Positions 1 through 7,142 of a stretch of DNA of 8,544 bases are shown here, one piece after another. The first letter of the stretch is position 1. Every line of letters begins with the position of its first letter. The notes under the pieces are model-generated. The model made no database searches. It was not told the DNA's origin and worked only from the letters and a program-made list of their open reading frames with translations. Origin of the DNA: Caryophanales bacterium (lineage in GTDB: Bacteria; Bacillota_I; Bacilli_A; RFN20; CAG-826); the NCBI GenBank assembly GCA_022781015.1, contig JALEUF010000121.1, positions 1 to 8,544 on the forward strand, in the 5' to 3' direction. Both the position numbers and the translations under genes were made by a program.

Positions 1-1
1 T

Positions 2-1282
2 GCTTCTTGCGGGCAAGACAAACCAGCTAAAAGCGATGGAGAAAAGACAACCGTCGAATTAGCTGTTGAAGACGCCATGACATTGACTCGTGACGAGCTA
101 TTCAAGAAGGCGGCCGATGAACTTGGTACCTCTGGAAAGCTTAAATTCCTAGCTACTACTAGCCGTGGTGGCAAAGATGATGCTAAAAATGCCTTTATTG
201 CCGAACTTCAAAAGCATAATCCAGGTATCACTAGCCCACTTGAATATTCTACTACAGTCGATGGCAAAATCTATACTACCCTGTTGGCCGAAATCGAAAA
301 TAACGTCAAAGATGGATATTCCGGTGCCACTCTCCAAGATGGTTATCAATTAGGAAAGAACCTAGATACATTTGTTAACTACATTCCAAAAGAATTGAAG
401 GAAGCAACTGGAGTCAATATCGAACGTGATGGAGATCCATTCGCCCTTCAATATAACTTCAAGACCTGGATGGCCAACAATAAAAACGGCGATACGGTCA
501 TTGATAATGTCTGGGATGTCACTGCCTCTAAATATAAAGGCAAGCTAGATACCATGGACCCACGTAATGAAAACGTCAACATGGACTGGTTAATCATGCT
601 TACTAGCGATGAAGAATGCGATAAATTAAAAGCAGCCTACGAAGATGCTTCTAATGACAATAAGAATATTGATTTCTCTACTTATGCAAGTTATGGCGAA
701 AAGCAAAAATATGCCTATGCCTTCATTGATAAGTTCATTGAGAATGCCGTATTCCATGATGATGATGGCAAAGCCGTCAACAAATTAGCCCAAACTCCTG
801 GCGATATTGGCTGGATTGTCTATTCCAAGATCCAAAACGTCAAGGAAAGTGAAGCTATCACTAAAGCCAATTTAGTTATCGGTGCCTTAGGCTCCGATAA
901 TGATAATGGTGCTACTAAGGGTGCTTCTTCCATGAAAGGATTTGGCGGATTCATGTATAAACATTATCCAACTGTCATGCCAAATGCCAAATACCCATAT
1001 GCTACATGTGCCTTCATAAATCTTCTTTCTACAACTGAAACCGGATATAGCGTCTGGGCAGTGGATGTAGGTGACTATCCAACCATGCCATCTATTAATA
1101 AAGATAGGACAAAGAATGGATATGTCGATGGAGTCAATAAGTTCCCATGCTTAAATGACCCAACCTCTGATTGGTGGAATGATGCATCTAAGGGTGCCGC
1201 CGTCATTGAAACCCCATCTTACATCAAGACTAAATACAATTCCGTCATGGCCTTCATTACCAGGGCTATTGCCGCTAAATAA
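2..1282 (+). CDS. ABC importer substrate-binding lipoprotein (5'-truncated)
   Basis: This is an extracellular solute-binding lipoprotein that delivers substrate to the permease encoded next. The reading frame is open from base 2, ahead of the first ATG at 77. It begins Ala-Ser-Cys-Gly, the end of a lipobox whose Cys codon is at 8-10, so the true start and the hydrophobic signal lie outside the window and the ATG at 77 is internal. The visible part is 426 residues: a short charged linker, then an alpha/beta body that ends in a Tyr-Pro-Tyr-rich segment as seen in binding proteins, with no membrane helix. It is followed by a fused two-half permease and an ATPase, which places it with the iron(III)/thiamine/2-aminoethylphosphonate/polyamine-type importers. 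I cannot tell the substrate. The hairpin after the stop may hold its expression above that of the permease. The role is well supported by context and lipobox; the family within binding proteins is uncertain. Confidence 0.85.
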   Translation, partial: ASCGQDKPAKSDGEKTTVELAVEDAMTLTRDELFKKAADELGTSGKLKFLATTSRGGKDDAKNAFIAELQKHNPGITSPLEYSTTVDGKIYTTLLAEIENNVKDGYSGATLQDGYQLGKNLDTFVNYIPKELKEATGVNIERDGDPFALQYNFKTWMANNKNGDTVIDNVWDVTASKYKGKLDTMDPRNENVNMDWLIMLTSDEECDKLKAAYEDASNDNKNIDFSTYASYGEKQKYAYAFIDKFIENAVFHDDDGKAVNKLAQTPGDIGWIVYSKIQNVKESEAITKANLVIGALGSDNDNGATKGASSMKGFGGFMYKHYPTVMPNAKYPYATCAFINLLSTTETGYSVWAVDVGDYPTMPSINKDRTKNGYVDGVNKFPCLNDPTSDWWNDASKGAAVIETPSYIKTKYNSVMAFITRAIAAK

Positions 1283-1295
1283 TAGTATTTGTTAA

Positions 1296-1331
1296 AAGGG
1301 GAGTAGATAGTTTCTATTCCCCTTCTTTTTT
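1296..1331 (+). terminator. Hairpin plus T-tract between binding-protein and permease genes
   Basis: Positions 1296-1307 pair with 1313-1324 over 12 bp, including one G-U, around a 5-nt loop. The hairpin is followed by C and six T (1326-1331). This has the form of an intrinsic terminator. It lies 13 nt after the binding-protein stop codon, and the permease ribosome binding site starts immediately after the T-tract. The genes clearly belong together, so partial termination, or an mRNA 3'-end stabiliser for the binding-protein transcript, is the likely role. Confidence 0.75.
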
Positions 1332-1336
1332 GGAGA
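1332..1336 (+). promoter_or_regulatory. Ribosome binding site deciding the permease start
   Basis: GGAGA lies 5 nt before the ATG at 1342. A possible in-frame TTG start at 1330 would overlap this site and has no site of its own, so 1342 is chosen. Confidence 0.75.
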
Positions 1337-1341
1337 AGATT

Positions 1342-3207
1342 ATGGAAAACAGCGTAAACAAGCCATCGTTTACAAAAGTAGTTAAGAGGGATCTTAGGAA
1401 AGGACTTACCTTTTTTGGCGTTCCTGCCAATACCATCTTAGTTGTTTTTGCTATCGTATTGCTTATTCTAAATATTGCTCCAATTCTATCTGTTTTTGAA
1501 ACTTCTTTGACTGTTGGGCCAAATGAATTTGTCCCAGATGCTGAAAGTGGTGATTGGACTTTCTACCATTTCTATGAAGTATTTGCGGATTTCCAGCCAG
1601 GACTAGCACTTCAAAAACAATATTCTTGGAACATCTTTTATAAACCTTTCTTCCGTTCCTTATTAATATCGGTACTAACTTGTGCTTTTGCCATTATATT
1701 TGGTGGGTTAGCAGCCTATTTGATTTGTAGAACGAATATGAGGTTCAAGAAATTCATCTCGGCAGTATTCATTTTCCCTTATATCATGCCACAATGGACT
1801 CTTGCCTTATTCTGGAAGAATTTCTTTATCTCTACGGCTTTCCCTGGTGGGTATGTTGGTGAATTCCAGGCTCTTACTGGACTAGCTGCCCCTCAATGGT
1901 TTGTTTACGGTTTTTTCCCGATTGCTTTGATATTAGGATTACATTATGCCCCATTTGCCTATATTCTCATTGGTGGCGTATTGCGAAATATGGATTCTAA
2001 TCTAGAAGAAGCTGCCACAATTCTTAATATCCCTAAGTGGAAAGTATTCTTCAAAGTTACAGTCCCAATTCTAAAACCAGCCTTATTATCAACAATATTG
2101 CTAGTATTCTCTTCGGCTATGTCTAGCTATGCTGTTCCAGTTACATTAGGTAAGCCGATTAATTATGAAGTTCTTGCTACTTGGATGAAATATTGTATTG
2201 AAGGTAGTGGAGGATACCAACGTGGAGCAGGGGCAATTATGTCTATTGTCCTAATCCTAATTGGAGTCATTATCTTGACCATGAACCAAATCCAGACTGG
2301 ATCAAGAAAGCAATTTACTACCGTCACGGGTAAATCTGGACAAGTATCCGTCCATAACCTTGGTAAGGCAGGAAAATATGTCATCGGGGCAATATTCTGC
2401 ATCGTTGTTACTTTCTTCTGCATTGGTCCAATGGTGTCATTCGGCCTTGAATCCTTCCTTCCAAATCCAGGGGATTATTCTTCTGGATTGACTCCTGAAG
2501 CCTGGACTTCAAAAGACGTCATTAGAAATGACTTGCATGGTATCTTCTATGAAAAGAAGGTATGGAGGTCATTAGGTGGATCGTTATTACTATCTGTTTT
2601 ATGTTCTCTTTTTGCTGGTACCTTTGGCTTATTAATTGGCTATGCGGTCAGCAAGAAAAGGAAATCCAAATTTGCGAATTTCGTTAACGGATTAGCTTTC
2701 TTCCCATATTTAATCCCATCGATTTCTTTGTCCTTGGTATTCTTCTTGCTTGCAACTTCCATGAAAGTAGCAGTCGGATCATTATGGTGGCCAGCTTTAT
2801 GGACTTGTGTTATTGTCGGTACGATTAAATATATTCCTTTCTCCTCTAGGTCATCACTAAACGCAATGATGCAGCTATCTGGAGAAATAGAAGAAGCTGC
2901 AATAATACAACATATCCCATGGTGGAAGAGAATGACACGCATCATCTTCCCAATCCAAAAGAGTGCATTTATATCTGGATATCTACTTCCATTTATATCA
3001 TGTATGAGGGAATTATCATTATTCGTCTTTATCGGACCAGATGATATCGTCCTTACTAGATTCATGTTCTTCCTTAATGCAGATGGAATTCCTGCATTGG
3101 AGAATGCAGCAAACTTATTGCTTGTAGTTATAATCCTATTAGTTAATTATTTAGTTAACCTCTTGACTGGGGCTAGCATCGATAAAGGCATTGGTGGAGG
3201 TAAATAA
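1342..3207 (+). CDS. Fused two-half ABC importer permease (Fe3+/ThiP type)
   Basis: This integral membrane permease of 621 residues contains two homologous halves, so one chain supplies both membrane subunits. About 12 hydrophobic segments are visible, near residues 31-53, 104-128, 138-158, 190-213, 249-270, 297-317, 345-367, 410-435, 449-472, 478-500, 541-565 and 590-610. Each half has an EAA cytoplasmic loop, at residues 221-243 and 517-537, the signature that docks on the ATPase. In both loops the glycine normally found four residues after the last Ala of EAA is replaced, by Asn229 and His524. Length and fused layout match FbpB/AfuB/ThiP-like permeases rather than the separate PotB/PotC pair. 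The start at 1342 is set by the GGAG site. The stop is 1 nt before the ATPase start, so the two are translationally linked. The role is secure; the substrate is unknown. Confidence 0.92.
   Translation: MENSVNKPSFTKVVKRDLRKGLTFFGVPANTILVVFAIVLLILNIAPILSVFETSLTVGPNEFVPDAESGDWTFYHFYEVFADFQPGLALQKQYSWNIFYKPFFRSLLISVLTCAFAIIFGGLAAYLICRTNMRFKKFISAVFIFPYIMPQWTLALFWKNFFISTAFPGGYVGEFQALTGLAAPQWFVYGFFPIALILGLHYAPFAYILIGGVLRNMDSNLEEAATILNIPKWKVFFKVTVPILKPALLSTILLVFSSAMSSYAVPVTLGKPINYEVLATWMKYCIEGSGGYQRGAGAIMSIVLILIGVIILTMNQIQTGSRKQFTTVTGKSGQVSVHNLGKAGKYVIGAIFCIVVTFFCIGPMVSFGLESFLPNPGDYSSGLTPEAWTSKDVIRNDLHGIFYEKKVWRSLGGSLLLSVLCSLFAGTFGLLIGYAVSKKRKSKFANFVNGLAFFPYLIPSISLSLVFFLLATSMKVAVGSLWWPALWTCVIVGTIKYIPFSSRSSLNAMMQLSGEIEEAAIIQHIPWWKRMTRIIFPIQKSAFISGYLLPFISCMRELSLFVFIGPDDIVLTRFMFFLNADGIPALENAANLLLVVIILLVNYLVNLLTGASIDKGIGGGK
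3196..3200 (+). promoter_or_regulatory. Ribosome binding site of the ATPase gene
   Basis: GGAGG lies 8 nt before the ATG at 3209 and inside the last codons of the permease gene. It supports 3209 rather than the in-frame TTG at 3191. Confidence 0.75.
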
Positions 3208-3208
3208 T

Positions 3209-4855
3209 ATGCCTAAGATTGTATTGAAAAATGTATGTAAACAGTGGGGCGGATTCTATGCCGTCGACCATCTTGATATGGTAATTGAAGATAATTCCTT
3301 CGTTACCTTACTTGGCCCTTCTGGATGTGGTAAGACTACTACATTAAGAATGATCGCTGGGCTAGAAACCCCAACTTCCGGCCATATTGAAATTGGAGGG
3401 GAAACTGTATTCGATTCAGAAGAAGGAATTAATGTCCCTGCTTCAAATAGACATGTAGGTTTCTTGTTCCAAAACTATGCCTTATGGCCACATATGACTG
3501 TCTACAATAACATCACCTTTGGCTTAAAAGAATATAAGGGTGAGATGAGTGTCATTTCTAGCGATTATCTTAAATACAATTCGATAATCAACGCCTTGAA
3601 AAGAAGCGATGATGTTGTTAAATTCGTAACTTATGCCTATAACAAGGACCATAAGATTGAAAAAGATAAAGCCTTATTGTTCATTATCGATGGATTTAAG
3701 GTTTCGATGTCTGCTGCTAAAGAAATATTTAATCTCCACCTAGAAGAAAAAAATGGGGAAGAAAGAAAAGAAGTTGCAGATGCTGCCATTGCTAAATACG
3801 AAGAGAATATTAACCAGGTTATCTCTAAAGTGGAAAGCAAGGGATATACATTAAATGAAGCTGGTGAATATCTTCTTGATGGAGAAGTGTGCAAGAAGGT
3901 AAGAAAACTCGATAGCGAGGAAATTGATCTTCGTGTAAGGCATGTTGCCCGTATTGTCCATATCGGGGAATTCATGGATAGATATCCTTCTGAATTATCA
4001 GGAGGACAGCAACAAAGAGTTGCCATTGCACGTACTTTGGCCCCTGGACCAAAAGTCATATTCATGGATGAGCCTCTTTCTAACTTGGATGCCAAATTAA
4101 GATTAGAGATGAGAAGTGAATTAAAACGTCTTCATGTCGAGACTGGTTCGACTTTCGTCTATGTTACCCATGACCAACAAGAAGCCATGACTTTGGCTAC
4201 TAAGATTTGTTTAATCAATAATGGGGTACTTCAACAATACCAAGCCCCATTAGATGTCTATAGGAATCCTAATAATCTATTTGTCGCAGACTTTATCGGT
4301 TCTCCTTCGATTAATTTTATTGAGGCCAAGGGAAAACAAGTCAAAGACGATATTAAACTTAGGATATTCGATGATGTAGATGTTACTTTTAAACCTAATA
4401 CATATGTCAACATTGATGAATTTAGGAAAGAAAGAGACAAAGAAATCGAAGACAACAAAGCTAAATTAGAACAAGAAAGACAGAATAAGCATTTTGTCGA
4501 AAAAGTAAATGCCGACCGTCCATTTAACTTTGCAATTGCGAAAGTTAGTGGCACCTTGATGAGCGATGAAATGCATGATGTCGATCCTGATTCATTTATA
4601 ATCGGTGTCAGGCCTGAATTCATTTCCCTAGACGATGATGGCAAGATTGAAAGCGATATTTATAGCGCCCTTCCAACTGGTATGGAAACTACAGTCAAGA
4701 TTAGGATTGGAGATTATTTGCTTACCGGAGTTGTCTTTGGCGGAGTCGATTATAAAATCGGCGCGAAAGCCAAACTTGATATCATTGGTAAGGAAATTCT
4801 TCTTTTCGATAGGAAAAGTGGCAAGCTTATCGCTTCTGGTAGTTTAAAGATTTAA
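3209..4855 (+). CDS. ABC importer ATPase with large insertion in the helical subdomain
   Basis: This is the cytoplasmic ATP-hydrolysing subunit of the importer, 548 residues. All catalytic motifs are present in order: Walker A GPSGCGKTT (36-44), Q-loop Gln88, signature LSGGQQQR (263-270), Walker B ending in Asp287-Glu288, D-loop SNLDAKLR (291-298) and switch His321. The C-terminal part (about 365-548) is a TOBE-like domain with a highly charged helical segment near 402-432. Relatives of the FbpC/PotA/MalK group are usually 350-370 residues. The excess is mainly about 120 residues between roughly 110 and 236, where relatives go almost directly from the FGL segment to the EIDxRVR helix. The flanks match the family exactly, so this is an in-frame domain insertion, not a frameshift. 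From memory, Mycoplasma PotA proteins are also near 560 residues. Function is secure; the role of the insertion is unknown. Confidence 0.93.
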   Translation: MPKIVLKNVCKQWGGFYAVDHLDMVIEDNSFVTLLGPSGCGKTTTLRMIAGLETPTSGHIEIGGETVFDSEEGINVPASNRHVGFLFQNYALWPHMTVYNNITFGLKEYKGEMSVISSDYLKYNSIINALKRSDDVVKFVTYAYNKDHKIEKDKALLFIIDGFKVSMSAAKEIFNLHLEEKNGEERKEVADAAIAKYEENINQVISKVESKGYTLNEAGEYLLDGEVCKKVRKLDSEEIDLRVRHVARIVHIGEFMDRYPSELSGGQQQRVAIARTLAPGPKVIFMDEPLSNLDAKLRLEMRSELKRLHVETGSTFVYVTHDQQEAMTLATKICLINNGVLQQYQAPLDVYRNPNNLFVADFIGSPSINFIEAKGKQVKDDIKLRIFDDVDVTFKPNTYVNIDEFRKERDKEIEDNKAKLEQERQNKHFVEKVNADRPFNFAIAKVSGTLMSDEMHDVDPDSFIIGVRPEFISLDDDGKIESDIYSALPTGMETTVKIRIGDYLLTGVVFGGVDYKIGAKAKLDIIGKEILLFDRKSGKLIASGSLKI

Positions 4856-4873
4856 GGATTAACTCCTTTGTCT

Positions 4874-4907
4874 AAAGAGCTCCTTAACCCCTTGGGAGCT
4901 CTTTTTT
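4874..4907 (+). terminator. Intrinsic terminator of the ABC importer operon
   Basis: Positions 4874-4883 pair perfectly with 4895-4904 (AAAGAGCTCC / GGAGCTCTTT) around an 11-nt loop, with a run of six T at 4902-4907. It ends the importer operon. The T-run overlaps the TAA stop (4908-4906) of the convergent lipoprotein gene. In the minus direction the stem is followed by only three T, so it should be weaker there. A second small inverted repeat, AAGGA-N5-TCCTT at 4854-4868, may help on that strand. Confidence 0.85.
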
Positions 4908-5862
4908 ATATTGATATGGTTAGAGGTTTTATATAATCCCCAAATCCAGTTTTTTCTCCATCAAATTCACTTCCAATCCAAGATAAAGAAGGACTAGAAC
5001 TATATTTTCTTGCATAGTTAGTTACTTCAAAGAAAGAAGAATAATGGTTAGACGTATAAAATATTACAGGACATTTATTCGTATATTGAGTAAGGCCATT
5101 ATAAACTACAACTAGGCGTTTAGTCTTTCTAGATTTATAGGAATATCCATCATTCCCGTTAGATATATCTATCTCGAAATATCTATATTCATGGGGAGTA
5201 GGGATAGATTGCATATATCCATCGGTTCTAAAATAATCTTTAGAATAGAACCTTGCATATTTTCCATATTTATTAAAATGTTCCTGGCTAGTAGATCCTT
5301 CTTGCCATCGATCATTAAAACAATAATTAATCGGAGTTTCCCTATAGGCTTGATAATATAAGGCCACATCCATTGGATCTATATACCAAGTAGATGAATC
5401 TGATTCGACTGATTTCTTTATTGTCTTTTCTATGGAACCATCTAGGTTATAGACATTGAAAAAAGGTTCATTAGACTGGACTGGTTCGATTCTATAATAA
5501 CCATCTTCATTAATTTCTGGTTTAGATGAACTAGATTGGCTAGATGATTCAATAGAAGATTCTTCGCTACTAGAAGACTCACTAGAGGAAGAAGTCAATT
5601 CGTTAGAATCAATGGAAGATTCTACGTTACTAGAAGACTCGCTTGAGCTAGAAGATTCACTTGATTCAATGCTCGATTCACTTGAAGTTTCTTCACTAGA
5701 AGTAGTTTTGTTAGATGAAATAACTGAATCAGTTTTCGTTGTAACTACATTAGTTGTTGTGGTTTCTTCGCTTGAACTAGATTTAGAACTATATCTAGCA
5801 AAAGAGCATGAAGAAAGAAGCAATGCCCCTAAAATAAGAGTTAGCTTTGTATTCTTTTTCAT
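4906..5862 (-). CDS. Lipoprotein with Ser-rich linker and barnase-like ribonuclease domain
   Basis: This is a predicted surface-tethered ribonuclease of 318 residues. Residues 1-19 form a lipoprotein signal with lipobox L-S-S-Cys19. Residues about 22-114 are a Ser/Glu/Thr-rich linker. Residues about 160-282 can be aligned by eye with barnase (sequence recalled from memory). VALYYQAYRETPINY (166-180) matches the first barnase helix, residues 10-24, without gaps and with 8 of 15 identities. Asp209 and Phe211 match Asp54 and Phe56, and Pro221 matches Pro64. Glu230 matches general base Glu73, Arg245 and Arg249 match Arg83 and Arg87, and His273-Tyr274 match His102-Tyr103. The equivalent of Lys27 is Asn183, and the guanine-recognition loop is altered, so base preference is uncertain. 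The start overlaps the preceding gene by ATGA, with only a weak GAAGAG upstream, so translation probably depends on coupling. No barstar gene is visible. The lipoprotein call is near certain; the RNase domain is likely. Confidence 0.82.
   Translation of the reverse strand: MKKNTKLTLILGALLLSSCSFARYSSKSSSSEETTTTNVVTTKTDSVISSNKTTSSEETSSESSIESSESSSSSESSSNVESSIDSNELTSSSSESSSSEESSIESSSQSSSSKPEINEDGYYRIEPVQSNEPFFNVYNLDGSIEKTIKKSVESDSSTWYIDPMDVALYYQAYRETPINYCFNDRWQEGSTSQEHFNKYGKYARFYSKDYFRTDGYMQSIPTPHEYRYFEIDISNGNDGYSYKSRKTKRLVVVYNGLTQYTNKCPVIFYTSNHYSSFFEVTNYARKYSSSPSLSWIGSEFDGEKTGFGDYIKPLTISI
5546..5654 (-). repeat. 60-bp-offset imperfect repeat in the Ser-rich linker
   Basis: Bases 5546-5594 recur at 5606-5654 with about 8 mismatches in 49. 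The offset of exactly 60 bp means the repeat adds 20 residues in frame. It encodes Ser/Glu-rich segments of the lipoprotein linker and suggests the linker grew by duplication. Confidence 0.6.
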
Positions 5863-7142
5863 TCTTCAGTCTCTTCTTTTTTAACTAATATCTTTTTAAC
5901 TTTTATACCATCCATTGAAATTATTTCAAGGATGAGGTTTTTAAAATGTATTATGTCGCCGACTTTGGCAAATCTATCATCGAGTAATTCAATGCAATAG
6001 CCACCTATTGTTACATATTCTGTATCGATTTCATCAAAATCAATATCGAATAGGAAGCAGAAATCACGTAAAGTCATCATTCCATCTATTACATAGCTTC
6101 CATCGGCTTTTTCAGATACTGGTTCATTTGCCTTGTCTTTTTCATCCCAAATCTCGCCGACTATTTCCTCAATGATGTCTTCCATTGTAATAATACCTTC
6201 AGCAGCCCCATATTCATCAAGGACAACACTCATTGCAATATGGTCTTGCTTCATCTTGTTAAAGACATCATTAATCTCTTTTGTATGAGGGATATATATT
6301 ACTTTTTCAATCGCATCTTCTGGGATATCTTCTTTTCCTTCTAGCTTTAATCTCATCAAGGTCTTGCTTTTGATAAATCCTTTGATGTTATCTAAATCCC
6401 CTTCATATACAGGTATTCTGGAATGAAGGAAAGTTTCTTTATTAGATAATATATCTTCTAATTTATATTCATTAGAAACCCCATATATTTTAGCTCTAGG
6501 GGTCATTATCTCAAAAGCTTCGGTAGTCGCATAATCTATTGTTCCCCTAATCATATCGGCAGCCTGTTCATCAATCTCGCCTTTTTCTTCAATCTCATCG
6601 ACCATTTCATGAAGTTCTTCATCACTTGTCTGATAATCTTTTAAATTATGGGTTATAGGGTATGTAACTATTGTCCCAAATCCAGACATAAGGAAAGTGA
6701 TTGGGAAAGTCAAATAATAACAAAATGACAATGGATAAGAATATGTAGTCGCGAGTTTTAGATTAAATACCTTGCCTAGACTTTTGGCAATTATCTCCCC
6801 GAATATGATTTTTATGACTAGGAAGACCAAGGAGAATACTAGGCCCATTGTTTCGATTTGATCTTGGTTAGTTAGATTCATTAACGATATGGCTACGTTA
6901 ATTCCTAATAAAGTCGATATAGAATCAAGTGCTGCATTTATGACGTCGTTCCAAAGCAATATGGTGGATATGGTCTTGTCATATCCTTTGGCTAATTTAT
7001 AGGCAATCTTGCCTTTTTTGGTATTGGCTTTCTTTTCTAATTTAGCTAAAGAAACTGAACCAAAAGCCATATCGGCACTAGAAAATAACATCGAGCCGAT
7101 CAAAAGGAGAAATAATATTATGCAATAAATAGTTATTAACAT
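5859..7142 (-). CDS. CNNM/CorB-family membrane protein: DUF21, CBS pair, CorC/HlyC domain
   Basis: This 427-residue membrane protein of the CNNM/CorB (hemolysin-like) family is linked in other bacteria to Mg2+ or other divalent cation transport. Residues about 5-165 are the DUF21 membrane domain. About 205-330 is a CBS pair, opening with EIMTPR (211-216), with DEYGAAEGIITMEDIIEEI at 309-327. About 345-420 is the CorC/HlyC domain. Compared with E. coli CorB recalled from memory, the first-helix S-G-S-E motif reads Ser-Ser-Ala-Asp (21-24), G-N-N-x-V-N reads W-N-D-V-I-N (64-69), and G-E-x-x-P-K reads G-E-I-I-A-K (115-120). Acid is therefore kept but shortened in the first motif, and the proline is lost in the third. 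A good GGAGAG site 5 nt before the ATG lies inside the upstream paralogue, which it overlaps by 7 nt. Family assignment is secure; the transported ion is inferred. Confidence 0.92.
   Translation of the reverse strand: MLITIYCIILFLLLIGSMLFSSADMAFGSVSLAKLEKKANTKKGKIAYKLAKGYDKTISTILLWNDVINAALDSISTLLGINVAISLMNLTNQDQIETMGLVFSLVFLVIKIIFGEIIAKSLGKVFNLKLATTYSYPLSFCYYLTFPITFLMSGFGTIVTYPITHNLKDYQTSDEELHEMVDEIEEKGEIDEQAADMIRGTIDYATTEAFEIMTPRAKIYGVSNEYKLEDILSNKETFLHSRIPVYEGDLDNIKGFIKSKTLMRLKLEGKEDIPEDAIEKVIYIPHTKEINDVFNKMKQDHIAMSVVLDEYGAAEGIITMEDIIEEIVGEIWDEKDKANEPVSEKADGSYVIDGMMTLRDFCFLFDIDFDEIDTEYVTIGGYCIELLDDRFAKVGDIIHFKNLILEIISMDGIKVKKILVKKEETEE

Noticed and set aside
3536..3916. ATPase insertion as an intein or mobile element
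   Set aside because: No intein splice residues (Cys/Ser start, His-Asn end), no terminal repeats, and base composition like the rest of the gene.
3637..4095. Long antisense frame opposite the ATPase insertion
   Set aside because: It lies opposite a gene with intact ABC motifs on both sides, and its product shows no recognisable motif or ribosome binding site.
4854..4868. Small inverted repeat AAGGA-N5-TCCTT as a main terminator
   Set aside because: Only 5 bp of stem and no good T-tract in either direction. The adjacent 10-bp hairpin explains termination better.
5546..5654. CRISPR-like or intergenic repeat array
   Set aside because: Only two imperfect copies, inside an open reading frame and in multiples of 3 bp, so it is protein linker duplication.
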